From Acidobacteriota bacterium (GTDB taxonomy: Bacteria > Acidobacteriota > Blastocatellia > Pyrinomonadales > Pyrinomonadaceae), in the NCBI GenBank assembly GCA_016700175.1, contig CP065003.1, positions 4,412,001 through 4,476,000 of the forward strand: DNA of 64,000 nucleotides, in the 5' to 3' direction. The translations under genes were made by a program, and so were the position numbers. Below are positions 16,371 through 25,097 of this stretch, in pieces. How positions within the stretch are numbered: position 1 is the first letter of the stretch; each line of letters begins with the position of its first letter. The notes below the pieces were generated by a model, which saw only the letters and a list, made by a program, of their open reading frames with translations, did no database searches and was not told the DNA's origin.

Positions 16371-18085
16371 GATCGTCCGAACCTGCGTTTGAAGATCCTT
16401 ATCAGCTGATTCAGCTCGCTGACGCCCAGCGCCTTCGCAGCCGCAAAGAAAACGACGACTCCGGAGAGGACCGGGACAAGCGCCTCGAAGAGTTCCACAT
16501 AAAGCGTCTTTACTTCGTACACACCGGAAACATATCTGTAGGTGAACCACGCCGCGGCGGACATAAGCGCCGAGGCGGCGGCTATCCGCACGAACGAGGA
16601 GATGATCTTGCGGGCCTCGATCCGCTTGATCTTCCTTCTCATCAGCACGACGAGCGCAAGGAAATTGATCGTCGCGACGATCGAAGTGGCAAGCGCCACC
16701 CCGACGTGTCCATAACCACTGGGCCTTTCGGCCGAGACTCCAATGTCTGAGAAGGTAACAAGAAGGGTATAGCTGAGGAAGACGTGGACCAGGATGGATG
16801 CGACGCTGACGTACATAGGCGTCTTGGCGTCCTCGAGCGCGTAGAACGACGGCGAAAGGACCTTGATCGCCGCGTATCCCGCCAGGCCGACCGAATACGC
16901 CGCGAGCGCCCACGCTGTCATGTTCGTATCGATCTCATTGAAGGCGCCGCCCTGATAGATCAGCCTGATGATCGGTTCCCCGAGCACGATCAACCCGCAG
17001 GCGGAAGGGATCGTCATCAAGAACACAAGACCCAGAGAGCCTGAAAGCGTCGAGCGGAACTCGGAAATCTTGTTCTCGGATCCGAGCCTTGCGAGCGTTG
17101 GCAATGCCGCGACTCCGATCGCCACACCGAATACGCCTATGGGGAACTGCATCAGCCTGAATGCATACGGCAGCCAGGAGTTTCCTCCTTCGATCCCCGA
17201 AACCATGAACGTGTCGACCATTACCTTTACCTGGACGGCCGAGGTGCCGATGATCGCCGGACCCATAAGGCCCATCACCCGCCGGACGCCTTTGTCGGTA
17301 AAGCTCAGGATCGGCTTGAAACTGTAGCCGACCTTTATCAGCGAGGGCACCTGGATGAGGATCTGCGAGAGGCCTCCGAACAATGTTCCGATCGACATTC
17401 CGATGATCGCCCACTGCGCGGGCATTTCCGGAACCGAACCGGGATCTTCCGGGATCGTCCATCCGCCGCCGCTCAGGTAGTACGCGGCGGCGACTCCGAC
17501 GATGATCGAGACGATGTTGAAGGCGGTCGAAGCGGAGGCGGGGATGCCGAACCTTCCCTTCGTGTTCAATACGCCCATCGCGACCGCGGCTAGGGCAACG
17601 AGCAGTATGAACGGGAACATTATCTGGGCCAGGAGCACTGTCAAGGCTGCCTTTTCGGGGTCAAACCCGTAGGCGATCAAGGGAACGTAGTACGGCGCGC
17701 CGATGATCCCGACCACTACGATGGCGCTCAAGACTACCGCCATGCCGTTGAAGATCAGTGCCGCGAGCCTCCAGGCCTCCTTCTCGCCGACGTTCACCTG
17801 GTAGTCGGTAAAGACCTTTACGAAAGCGACGGACAGGGCGCCTTCGGCGAAGAGGTCGCGGAGGAGGTTGGGGATCTTAAATCCGACTTGATAGGCATCG
17901 AAAAGGTAACCGGCCCCGAACAGCCTCGAGAAGACCATTTCCCGGGCCAGTCCGAACACGCGCGAGACCATCACCGCGATCGAGACGATGCCGGCGGACT
18001 TCGCCACGCTCCGTTCCTTGTTCGGGACCTTCTGGTCGGGCTCGGGCAGGCCCGGTTCTTCGATTGGATTGTCACTGGAGGTCAT
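16367..18085 (-). CDS. murJ: lipid II flippase MurJ
   Basis: 572 aa, integral membrane protein of the MOP/MviN family. The N-terminal helix has the family signature (VSIAVMVSRVFGLAREMVFSRLFGAG, then FDAYQVGFKIPNLLRDLFAEGALSVAFVKVF), with about 14 hydrophobic segments following. It moves lipid-linked peptidoglycan precursors across the inner membrane. The first ~28 residues are a hydrophilic Pro/Glu/Lys-rich cytoplasmic extension. It converges on ligA with a 4-bp overlap of the stop codons. The promoter probably lies between 18086 and 18180. Confidence 0.95.
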   Translation of the reverse strand: MTSSDNPIEEPGLPEPDQKVPNKERSVAKSAGIVSIAVMVSRVFGLAREMVFSRLFGAGYLFDAYQVGFKIPNLLRDLFAEGALSVAFVKVFTDYQVNVGEKEAWRLAALIFNGMAVVLSAIVVVGIIGAPYYVPLIAYGFDPEKAALTVLLAQIMFPFILLVALAAVAMGVLNTKGRFGIPASASTAFNIVSIIVGVAAAYYLSGGGWTIPEDPGSVPEMPAQWAIIGMSIGTLFGGLSQILIQVPSLIKVGYSFKPILSFTDKGVRRVMGLMGPAIIGTSAVQVKVMVDTFMVSGIEGGNSWLPYAFRLMQFPIGVFGVAIGVAALPTLARLGSENKISEFRSTLSGSLGLVFLMTIPSACGLIVLGEPIIRLIYQGGAFNEIDTNMTAWALAAYSVGLAGYAAIKVLSPSFYALEDAKTPMYVSVASILVHVFLSYTLLVTFSDIGVSAERPSGYGHVGVALATSIVATINFLALVVLMRRKIKRIEARKIISSFVRIAAASALMSAAAWFTYRYVSGVYEVKTLYVELFEALVPVLSGVVVFFAAAKALGVSELNQLIRIFKRRFGRS

Positions 18086-18189
18086 AAGCGGCGGGCGGCG
18101 GTTCTGCCCTCGAAATATTGCAGTATTTGGAGCTAATCCACAAGAAGGCAGGGGGTCTGTTTAGAAATCCGAAGCAAACAGCTGACGCC

Positions 18190-18241
18190 GTTTAGAGCAG
18201 GGCTTCGCCCTGCCCGGGCAGCGCAAAGCGCTGCTCTAAAC
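18190..18241. repeat. 52-bp palindromic element with nested hairpins
   Basis: The outer arms GTTTAGAGCAG (18190-18200) and CTGCTCTAAAC (18231-18241) pair perfectly. Inside are two smaller stem-loops: agggc-ttc-gccct, and agcgc-aaa-gcgct. It sits in the murJ upstream region. The outer 'gtttagagc' edge resembles the 'gtttagcgg' edge of the 22-bp inverted repeats at 32 kb, suggesting one family of REP-like elements. Confidence 0.75.
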
Positions 18242-18261
18242 GGGTACTTTCATTATTCAGG

Positions 18262-18296
18262 AAAAAAACAAAAAAAGGCCGCCAATGCCGGCGGCC
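18262..18296 (-). terminator. Rho-independent terminator of the PBP4-type gene
   Basis: On the minus strand GGCCGCC-ggcatt-GGCGGCC forms a perfect 7-bp stem, followed by a long T-rich tract (complement of the A-run at 18262-18276). It lies 29 bp after the stop at 18325. Confidence 0.9.
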
Positions 18297-18324
18297 AGTT
18301 TCGAATGCTATATTTCCTGGAATT

Positions 18325-19728
18325 CTACTCTTCATCCAGGCTTATCCTGGATCGCTCCGGATACTTGATCCTCGTCTTAGCGAGCCTTCTTTCCATATGC
18401 ACCGGGGCGTAAGCCATCGGTTTCGCGCCGCCCAGCGCGCCTTGCGCGAGCGGTATCAGAAGATTCTGGAAATTCCTGAAGCGCCCAACGCCGCCTCTTT
18501 GATTGAATATCACGAACAGGAACTTGCCCTGGTTCGTGACGAACTCGCCCGAGAGCGAGCTGACGCCGTTGTCCGTCCTTCGAAGCGTGCCCGTCTTTCC
18601 GACTACGCTGCCGGCGTAAAGGTCGCCTCCGAACCTTCCACGCAGGGTCCCGTCATCGATCCCCGCAACCGGAAGAATGTCCGAAAGCTTCATCTCGTGG
18701 CCCTCGAGAAGTTTCTTGGTCCTCTTGAGAAGCGCGAGCTGGGCCCTTGCCGTAACTCGGTTGATACCCAGGCCGCTGGAGGTCTGCAGCGAGAACTGCT
18801 CTTCACTGGCCCCTATATCGCGGCGGACGATGCGTTCGACAGCGGGTGTTCCCCCGAGCATCTCGCCGAGCTTCTCGGAAAGAAAGTTGTTCGAGTAACT
18901 CAACGTCACTTTGAGGATCTCGCGCATCGGCGCCGATTCGTGCGAGAAAAGAAGTTTTGCTCCCCCGGGGATGCCGCTTACGTCGACACTTCCGGTGGTC
19001 GTTACGCTTGGTACTACCAACCCGGGTTTGAACTTGCCCGAGTTCATCAGGTAGCTGTCCCAGGCACGATTGGCAGAAGCTCCGCGTTTGCCGCCGTCCA
19101 TCGTGTTTATCAGCGTATAGCCCGAACGCGATGCGGAACCGTTATAATTCATCACGAAATTGCCCGTGACGAACACGTTTCCTTCGATCTTACGGATCCC
19201 GAGCCGGTTCAGCTCGTTGGCGATCGCCATCCCGTGTTCGTAACCGAAGATCGGATCACGTCCCGAAACGTACAGATTGCCGGTCAGCGTGGCGGTTTCG
19301 AGATCGACCTTCCCGTCGGTCCATACACCGGTGATGAACCGGAAATCGGGGCCGAACGTTTTCAGCACGGCATAAGCCGTCGCGACTTTCACGTTCGAGG
19401 CCGGATTGAATGCCTCGTCGGGATAGCTTTCAAACACGAGCGTCCCGCGTTCGCTCTCGATGATGATTCCCGAATTGCCCGGGATATCTATCTCCGCAAG
19501 AGCCGCGACAGAGGTCCTGCGCGAGACTGCCAGTCCCGGAGGGGCAGAAGTCGGTGACGAACTTCCTGTTTTCTTGACGAGAGGCGTGGGGCCGGGTATC
19601 GGTTCTTCCTTCGCTATCTTTATGTCCTGGAGAAGCGGCGGTCGCGAGGTCTGGCCGGATACGGAGATCGCCGAGACGGACGCGCAAAGAAGGAACGCCG
19701 AAGATACCACTATTGCTCTCTTGATCAT
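18325..19728 (-). CDS. D-alanyl-D-alanine carboxypeptidase/endopeptidase, PBP4 (S13) family
   Basis: 467 aa with an N-terminal signal peptide (KRAIVVSSAFLLCASVSAISVSGQ). The three serine-peptidase motifs are present in order: SxxK as SNVK in NPASNVKVATAYAVL near residue 110, SxN as SNN in LSYSNNFLSEKLGEML, and KTG in GSVVGKTGTLRRTDNG. It acts in the periplasm, trimming peptidoglycan cross-links or stem peptides. I chose the ATG at 19728 because the signal peptide begins there; an in-frame start 18 codons upstream adds unrelated residues. It has its own promoter (19803-19830) and terminator (18262-18296), so it is monocistronic. Confidence 0.9.
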   Translation of the reverse strand: MIKRAIVVSSAFLLCASVSAISVSGQTSRPPLLQDIKIAKEEPIPGPTPLVKKTGSSSPTSAPPGLAVSRRTSVAALAEIDIPGNSGIIIESERGTLVFESYPDEAFNPASNVKVATAYAVLKTFGPDFRFITGVWTDGKVDLETATLTGNLYVSGRDPIFGYEHGMAIANELNRLGIRKIEGNVFVTGNFVMNYNGSASRSGYTLINTMDGGKRGASANRAWDSYLMNSGKFKPGLVVPSVTTTGSVDVSGIPGGAKLLFSHESAPMREILKVTLSYSNNFLSEKLGEMLGGTPAVERIVRRDIGASEEQFSLQTSSGLGINRVTARAQLALLKRTKKLLEGHEMKLSDILPVAGIDDGTLRGRFGGDLYAGSVVGKTGTLRRTDNGVSSLSGEFVTNQGKFLFVIFNQRGGVGRFRNFQNLLIPLAQGALGGAKPMAYAPVHMERRLAKTRIKYPERSRISLDEE

Positions 19729-19802
19729 AAGTCCCAAATGTTCGTTTTGATTTGCCCCGGTGCGGAAGGCTTCCGTTTGCACCCTTCAGGAAGGCTTCGG
19801 AA

Positions 19803-19830
19803 AGTATAGCACACCGGCAACCCCTGCCAA
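19803..19830 (-). promoter_or_regulatory. sigma-70 type promoter of the PBP4-type gene
   Basis: Minus-strand TTGGCA (19830-19825), a 16-bp spacer, then TATACT (19808-19803). This leaves a leader of about 70 nt before the ATG at 19728. Confidence 0.75.
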
Positions 19831-19987
19831 CAAATTTGATCCGCCCGGATGTCGTGATCCGAGGTTCGGATGAGGGGGTCGAGGATCGGGGATGCTTCCT
19901 GTAAGCGAGGCTTATGGCCCCGATACAGAAACCTTATACCTCATTCACTTCATTAGGTAAAGCATAAAGTTTCCGCAAGAGATTTCG

Positions 19988-20016
19988 TTGACACCGAAAT
20001 TCGGCGTCTCTAGAAT
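19988..20016 (+). promoter_or_regulatory. near-consensus sigma-70 promoter of the Ogg2-type gene
   Basis: TTGACA (19988-19993), a 17-bp spacer, and TAGAAT (20011-20016). With initiation about 7 nt later, the mRNA leader would be only ~15-20 nt, which fits the ATG at 20040. Confidence 0.85.
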
Positions 20017-20039
20017 TGTAAGACCTACCGCAAAGCGTG

Positions 20040-20699
20040 ATGAAGAAAGTCGCACCGATCACGATTCCCCTAATAAAACAGGCCCATAGGCAAAGGGCTG
20101 AAGAGATCGAGGAACGGCTTGAAGAGTTCCGCGAGGTCTGGAGGTCGGGAACCGATCTGAGGCTCTGGGAAGAGATGGTCTATTGTTTTTTCACCGGAGG
20201 ATGTTCCGCGAAGATGGGTTTGAAGTCGGTCGAGGCAGTGCGGACACAGTTGCTTGACGGTTCGCGCGAATCGCTTACAGAGGCACTCGTCGGCGTTCAC
20301 CGATATCCGAGGGCCCGCGCCGGATATGTCGTCGCGTCGCGAGAGTTCCTGCGTGAACACTGCGGGCTGAGGCTCCGTAAGAAGCTGGAGAGCTTCAGTA
20401 ACCCGCTCGAACGGCGGGACTGGCTTGTGAAAGAGAAGAGGATCAAGGGCCTCGGATACAAGGAGGCGAGCCACTATCTTCGCAACATAGGTTTTCGCGG
20501 CTACGCGATCCTGGACAAGCACGTGCTTCGGTGCATGCACGAACTCGGATTGATCGAGGCGCCCAAGCCACCAATCACCCGTATGAGGTATCTTAGCGTT
20601 GAATCTACCCTCAAGGATTTTGCTGACCAGCTGAAAATAGATTTCGACGAGATGGACCTGGTGCTCTGGTCGATGAGGACCGGGGAGATCCTGAAATAG
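20040..20699 (+). CDS. N-glycosylase/DNA lyase, Ogg2-type 8-oxoguanine glycosylase
   Basis: 219 aa of the HhH-GPD superfamily. The helix-hairpin-helix and catalytic block RIKGLGYKEASHYLRNIG, then FRGYAILDKHVL, contains the expected lysine (K141, in GYKEAS) and aspartate (D159, in ILDKHVL). The short form lacking the N-terminal domain of eukaryotic OGG1 is the Ogg2 class, best known from archaea and Thermotoga. It excises 8-oxoguanine and cleaves the abasic strand. A GTG directly before the ATG (20037) could also initiate. It has a strong dedicated promoter immediately upstream. Confidence 0.88.
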   Translation: MKKVAPITIPLIKQAHRQRAEEIEERLEEFREVWRSGTDLRLWEEMVYCFFTGGCSAKMGLKSVEAVRTQLLDGSRESLTEALVGVHRYPRARAGYVVASREFLREHCGLRLRKKLESFSNPLERRDWLVKEKRIKGLGYKEASHYLRNIGFRGYAILDKHVLRCMHELGLIEAPKPPITRMRYLSVESTLKDFADQLKIDFDEMDLVLWSMRTGEILK

Positions 20700-20740
20700 C
20701 TGCCATCTTCGCCGTATCCGCCATAAATGGAGGACGACCA

Positions 20741-22324
20741 ATGAGGTTTGACCCACTCAGGAACCGAACATTCACTCGCAAGCTCCGACTGCTCCGGGCC
20801 GTTGTGTCAGCGTTGATTCTCGCGATCGCGATCTCCGGTTCGATCTTCGCAGCCGACGACGTTCAGCGGATCGAGCCGCAGGAAACCAAGAAACTTCTGA
20901 AGCAGGCGAAAAAGCTGTTCAGGAAAGGCGAGATCGCGGAAGCTGAGAAGATACTCCGGAGGGTGATCGCGACGAATCCTCAGAACGCCGAGGCCAAACT
21001 GGACCTGGCGTACCTACTTCTGAAAAGAAAACGTCTTGTCGACGCTTACAATTACGCTTTTGAGGTCGCGAAGGAAGACAAGGACAACGCCTACGCATTC
21101 GCGGTTCTCGGGGCGACCTACCTGAGCGCCGGGAACTTCGCCGACGCGAGGATCCTCCTAAACAATGCCATCGTTGTCGACGATGATGAGGCCCTTGGCT
21201 GGGCCGGCCTCGGGATGCTGGACTTTTACGAGAATCGAGTCGACGACAGCATTTATAACCTCGAGCGGGCCGTCCAGCTTGACGGGAAGGAAGCGGATTA
21301 CGCGTTCGCGCTGGCGCAGGTATCGGCCCGGGCGGAGAGATACAAGGAAGCCGCCGACGCATATCAGAAGTACCTTCGCATCGCTCCGGACAACGACCGG
21401 GAGCGGACCGAACGGATCAAGGGCCTGATCAAGTTCCTGAGGTACCTGGGAAAACGTCCGTCGCTTTACGATCTTGACGGCGCCGGACAGACCGAGGTGC
21501 CGGTCAGGCTTGTAAACAACCGGCCCGTGGTCCAGATCAAACTGAAGGACAACGAGCCGCCGTTGAATTTCGTGCTCGACACCGGCTCCGGGATCTCTGT
21601 CATTTCAGACCTGACCGCCGAGCGGCTCAAGATCAAACCGGTTACGAAAGGCGGGGTCGCAAGGGCTCTCGGAGGCGACGGAAAGTTCGACATCGTATAC
21701 GGATTTATCAGGAAAGTATCGATCGGCGATGTCGCCGTGCGAAACGTGCCCGTTTACATCCGCAAGTTCCACAACGCTTCCGAGCGTATCGACGGCTACA
21801 TAGGCCTTTCGCTCATTTCGAAGTACGTTACCACCATCGATTACGGAAACCTGACGTTCTCCCTGGTCCGTAAGGACAACTACGAAACGCCTCCGGAGAA
21901 CGCCGACGCGATGACCGTCCCGCTCAGGCTCACATCTAGCGGATTTCTTAGCGGGCAGGTCAAGCTTCACGGGATCGAGTTTCCGCTGAACTTCATCGTC
22001 GACACCGGGGCCAGCCTCTCCGTGATCTCCGAGGACCTTGCGAGTTCCGAGGAACTTAGCGGCTTCATACAGGATGAGCGGATGCGCGTGGTCGGTGCCG
22101 CCGGAGTAACCGAAGACGTCCCGTCGTTCCTGCTTCCGAGCGTCACTTTCGGACGCTTCTCAAGGAACGACCTCAAAGCGATCGCGCTGGATCTGGACCT
22201 GATCAATGAAACATCCGGATTTGAGCAGGCCGGAATACTCGGAGGCAATTTCCTGAAAAACTACAGGCTGACGTTTGATTTCAAGCAGTCAATGGTGACC
22301 TTCACGCCCACCGACCAGGATTAA
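20741..22324 (+). CDS. secreted/anchored TPR protein with two retropepsin-like aspartic protease domains
   Basis: 527 aa. An N-terminal hydrophobic segment (VVSALILAIAISGSIFAAD) acts as a signal or anchor. TPR-like repeats fill about residues 45-235. Two retropepsin-type domains follow, each with a catalytic loop: LNFVLDTGSGISVISD (D about 280) and LNFIVDTGASLSVISE (D about 421). Retropepsins need two Asp-Thr-Gly loops, normally from a dimer, so a tandem pair could form an active site within one chain. Each domain also shows the downstream hydrophobic-hydrophobic-Gly segment (IDGYIGLSLI, AGILGGNFLKNY). Likely periplasmic; target unknown. A good GGAGG precedes the ATG. Confidence 0.85.
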   Translation: MRFDPLRNRTFTRKLRLLRAVVSALILAIAISGSIFAADDVQRIEPQETKKLLKQAKKLFRKGEIAEAEKILRRVIATNPQNAEAKLDLAYLLLKRKRLVDAYNYAFEVAKEDKDNAYAFAVLGATYLSAGNFADARILLNNAIVVDDDEALGWAGLGMLDFYENRVDDSIYNLERAVQLDGKEADYAFALAQVSARAERYKEAADAYQKYLRIAPDNDRERTERIKGLIKFLRYLGKRPSLYDLDGAGQTEVPVRLVNNRPVVQIKLKDNEPPLNFVLDTGSGISVISDLTAERLKIKPVTKGGVARALGGDGKFDIVYGFIRKVSIGDVAVRNVPVYIRKFHNASERIDGYIGLSLISKYVTTIDYGNLTFSLVRKDNYETPPENADAMTVPLRLTSSGFLSGQVKLHGIEFPLNFIVDTGASLSVISEDLASSEELSGFIQDERMRVVGAAGVTEDVPSFLLPSVTFGRFSRNDLKAIALDLDLINETSGFEQAGILGGNFLKNYRLTFDFKQSMVTFTPTDQD

Positions 22325-22384
22325 GCGTATCCGCCCGGAACGGGCTTCTGGATTTGGTCCGCCGTCTCTGATAATGTGACTTTC

Positions 22385-22408
22385 AGGCCGGCGGGCCTTT
22401 TTCTTTTC
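22385..22408 (+). terminator. intrinsic terminator after the aspartic protease gene
   Basis: AGGCC-ggcg-GGCCT hairpin followed by a T-rich tail (tttttctttt), about 60 bp after the stop. Confidence 0.65.
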
Positions 22409-22416
22409 CGCGTACT

Positions 22417-22878
22417 ATGAAACAGAGCCTCTACCTGGAAACTTCCGTCGTCGGAGCCTATCTGGACAATGGCGAGCCCTTCAGAAGGGATATGACCATC
22501 CGCTGGTGGGAGCACGAGCTATCCGAGTACAGGGCGTATGTTTCGATCCTTGTGAGGCGCGAACTCGAATGCCTTGCGCAGCCGCACAGGGACAGCTATC
22601 TCAATCTGATAAAGGATATAGAGCAGCTTGAGCTTCCGGAAGAGGCGGCGATACTCGCCGAAGGCTACATCTCGCGCGGGATCTTCAAACGGAAGTTCAT
22701 AGGCGACGCGCTGCACGTCGCGGTCGCTTCCGTTTACAAGATCGACTATCTGGTCACCTGGAATTTCGGGCATGTCGCGAATGTCCGAAAACAGGCGCGT
22801 GTACGGCTTTTTAACACTGCCGCAGGCTTCTTCGTCCCGAATATCGTGACGCCGGAGTTTCTCGTACACACCGTTTGA
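22417..22878 (+). CDS. PIN-like protein, VapC-type toxin candidate
   Basis: 153 aa. PIN-family landmarks are visible: an N-terminal acidic residue in LYLETSVVGAYLD, a mid-protein acidic/RRELE block, and FIGDALHVAVASVYKIDYLVTWNFGHVAN, where D and the second D/W-N-x-x-H are typical of VapC-like proteins. It would be an Mg-dependent RNase toxin. The downstream 68-aa gene resembles the small partner often found beside this PIN subgroup, so the two may be a toxin-antitoxin pair with the toxin gene first. It begins only 9 bp after a terminator, so its promoter probably overlaps that region. Confidence 0.72.
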   Translation: MKQSLYLETSVVGAYLDNGEPFRRDMTIRWWEHELSEYRAYVSILVRRELECLAQPHRDSYLNLIKDIEQLELPEEAAILAEGYISRGIFKRKFIGDALHVAVASVYKIDYLVTWNFGHVANVRKQARVRLFNTAAGFFVPNIVTPEFLVHTV

Positions 22879-22929
22879 AGGACGCCGGCGTTGACCTTCC
22901 CCCTGTTCATTCGTTTAATATCTGCTTGA

Positions 22930-23136
22930 ATGTACCGACGTCCCAAATTCCTTGAGATCCTTCTGGAGGTGCGCGAACAGATGTCCCGCGACGCGGATTT
23001 CGATGTCGACCTCTTCGCTGAACTCGTCCGTTCCGGCAAGATCACCGAGGGTCACGATCCGCACGAGCTGAATCCGGACGGTTCGGCATCGCCGAACGGC
23101 AAGGTCGTCGAAAAGCGCCGAAACGGAGGCGGCTGA
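22930..23136 (+). CDS. small acidic/helical partner of the PIN protein, putative antitoxin
   Basis: 68 aa, beginning MYRRPKFLEILLEVREQMSRDADFDVDLFAELVRSG. This helical block (hydrophobic heptads, then D-x-D-x-x) is similar to small proteins encoded next to PIN toxins of this subgroup. The C-terminal ~25 residues are Pro/Asn/Gly-rich and probably disordered, a common antitoxin trait. Spacing to the PIN gene is 51 bp. I infer the role from adjacency and size, not from a recognised DNA-binding fold. Confidence 0.6.
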   Translation: MYRRPKFLEILLEVREQMSRDADFDVDLFAELVRSGKITEGHDPHELNPDGSASPNGKVVEKRRNGGG

Positions 23137-23167
23137 GGCTCCCCGCTTTCCGGCATCCATTTCTTCT

Positions 23168-23737
23168 ATGCGCCGCAACCTCTTGATCGCGGTCCAGGTA
23201 GTCGCTGGAATAGGCATTCTGGCGCTGGCTGCATATCTTTTCAACAGTTTCTGGATTCATCGTTACGATGATCTGATCGAGCGGCATGCGCGCGTTTACA
23301 ACCTCGAGGAGAGGCTAGTCTGGAGCGTGATCTACGAAGAGACCTACTTCCGGGCCTGGATGAAAGGCGCCGCAAACGAAGTCGGTCTGATGCAGGTCAC
23401 TCCCGCGGTCGCGAGGCAATGGGCAAAAGAAACGGGGCTGAGAGAGTTCGAACGCGAGACCGAGGTGAATCTCGATGAATTCCTTAGCGATCCGGAACGC
23501 AACATACAGGTCGGTTGCTGGTATCTTGAACAGCTTCGAGCTCAGTACCGCAGCCGGCCGGCGGAGCGCGCGATGATGCTTGCCGCCTACAACGCGGGCC
23601 CGAGCCGCGTCGATGAATGGACGAAAGGGACCGATCCGGCGCAGCTCTCCGAACAGGACTTCATCGCCAGGATCGGGATCGCTTCGACCCGCTCGTATGT
23701 CACTTCGATAATCCGCCGGTACGAGGCGGGGCCTTGA
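23168..23737 (+). CDS. lytic transglycosylase, SLT domain
   Basis: 189 aa, a short Slt/MltE-like enzyme. It has a signal-anchor helix (LLIAVQVVAGIGILALAAYLF), the catalytic Glu in VWSVIYEETYFRAWMKGAANEVGLMQVTP, and AYNAGPSRVDEW. It cleaves the glycan strand of peptidoglycan, leaving 1,6-anhydro ends. The annotated ATG follows the antitoxin-like gene by 31 bp and its stop is 4 bp before the amidohydrolase start, so it is probably in the same transcript. A second, much larger Slt-type enzyme is encoded at 27965-30349. Confidence 0.88.
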   Translation: MRRNLLIAVQVVAGIGILALAAYLFNSFWIHRYDDLIERHARVYNLEERLVWSVIYEETYFRAWMKGAANEVGLMQVTPAVARQWAKETGLREFERETEVNLDEFLSDPERNIQVGCWYLEQLRAQYRSRPAERAMMLAAYNAGPSRVDEWTKGTDPAQLSEQDFIARIGIASTRSYVTSIIRRYEAGP

Positions 23738-23741
23738 ACGG

Positions 23742-25097
23742 ATGAGACTTCTGACCGCCGATCACGTGCTTCCGGTATCGTCGCCGCCGATAGAGGACGG
23801 CGGCGTTCTGGTTTCCGAAGGCCGCATCCTTGCGGTCGGTTCTGCCGCAGATCTTCGCCAAGATCATCCGGATGTCCCGGAGGATCGCTTCGCGGGTTCC
23901 GCGATACTTCCGGGCTTCGTCAACTGCCATTCGCATCTGGAGCTTACCGTGCTTCGGGGGCTTCTCGACGACCTCGACCACGACTTCGCCTCGTGGCTGA
24001 TCAGGCTCACACAACTTCGGGCGGAGACGCTTTCGGACGAGGACATCGCTGATTCCGCACTCGCCGGAGCGCTCGAAGGTCTGAAGGCCGGGGTGACCTG
24101 TTTCGGCGACATAGGCCGATGGGGCCTCGCCGGATTCGAAGCGCTGAAGAGCACGGGTCTTCGCGGAGTGCTCTTCCAGGAGACCGAGTTCTCGCCCGAA
24201 AATGCGACGGCGGAATCCGACCTGGCAGCGCTGCTCGAGAAGATCGGCACTTTGCGCGAGGCGGAGACGGAGAAGGTGAAGGTGGGGATCTCTCCGCATT
24301 CGCCGTACACGGTGAGTCCCGCGCTCTTCGAGCGTCTGGCAGAGGCGTCGCGTGAGAAAGGCTTGAAAGTAACCATCCACGCGGCCGAATCCGACGCCGA
24401 ACAGGAACTTCTGACGGGCAGGGGCGGGTTCTTCGCAAAGATCTTCGAACAATACGGGGTCCGTTGGACGCCGCCGGGAAAGCGTTCGATCGAGTACCTG
24501 TCCTCGGCAGGAATACTCGACACGACTCCCTTGCTCGCCCACTGCACCAAAGCCGACGAGAACGAGATCCGCCTTATCGCCGAAAGCGGATCGAAAATCG
24601 CGCATTGCCCGAAATCGAACGCGAAGTTCGGGCACGGCGTCGCGCCGCTTTCGAGATTTCTGGTGAGCGGGATCGAGGTCGGGCTCGGGACCGACTCGAT
24701 GGTCAGCAACAACCTCTGCGATATGCTGGAAGAGGCCCGTTTCGCGGCCCTCGCGGCGAGGATCGCATCCGCTTCCGATCGTTTCATACAGCCTTCCGAA
24801 GCGCTGAAGCTGGCGACGCTCGGCGGTGCGGAAGCGCTCGGCCTGGCGGGCGAAACCGGTTCGCTCGAGCCCGGGAAGGCCGCCGACCTTATTGCCGTCT
24901 CGCTTCGCGAAGTGTCGAGGCTTCCGGTCAACGATGTCGAGTCGGCGCTCGTGTTCGCCTCTGGGGCGGGCGATGTCGAAATGACAATGGTCGCCGGCGA
25001 GGTCCTGTATCGCGACGGAGAGTGTCCGGGCGCGGACGCGGACAGGCTGAGAGCGAGAATGAACGAGATAGGATCTCGTTTGAAGGAAGCTCTCTAG
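23742..25097 (+). CDS. amidohydrolase, aminodeoxyfutalosine/SAH deaminase-like
   Basis: 451 aa, TIM-barrel metal-dependent deaminase of the ATZ/TRZ-cytosine deaminase family. Metal and catalytic sites are visible: FVNCHSHLE near residue 65, PHSPYTVS, TIHAAESDAE, LAHCTKADENEIRLIAESGSKIAHCPKSN and GLGTDSMVSNN. The PHSPYTVSPALF segment is typical of deaminases acting on adenosine-like substrates, such as aminodeoxyfutalosine in menaquinone synthesis, but the exact substrate cannot be fixed from sequence. It follows the transglycosylase by 4 bp and converges on the transporter gene with overlapping stops. Confidence 0.82.
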   Translation: MRLLTADHVLPVSSPPIEDGGVLVSEGRILAVGSAADLRQDHPDVPEDRFAGSAILPGFVNCHSHLELTVLRGLLDDLDHDFASWLIRLTQLRAETLSDEDIADSALAGALEGLKAGVTCFGDIGRWGLAGFEALKSTGLRGVLFQETEFSPENATAESDLAALLEKIGTLREAETEKVKVGISPHSPYTVSPALFERLAEASREKGLKVTIHAAESDAEQELLTGRGGFFAKIFEQYGVRWTPPGKRSIEYLSSAGILDTTPLLAHCTKADENEIRLIAESGSKIAHCPKSNAKFGHGVAPLSRFLVSGIEVGLGTDSMVSNNLCDMLEEARFAALAARIASASDRFIQPSEALKLATLGGAEALGLAGETGSLEPGKAADLIAVSLREVSRLPVNDVESALVFASGAGDVEMTMVAGEVLYRDGECPGADADRLRARMNEIGSRLKEAL

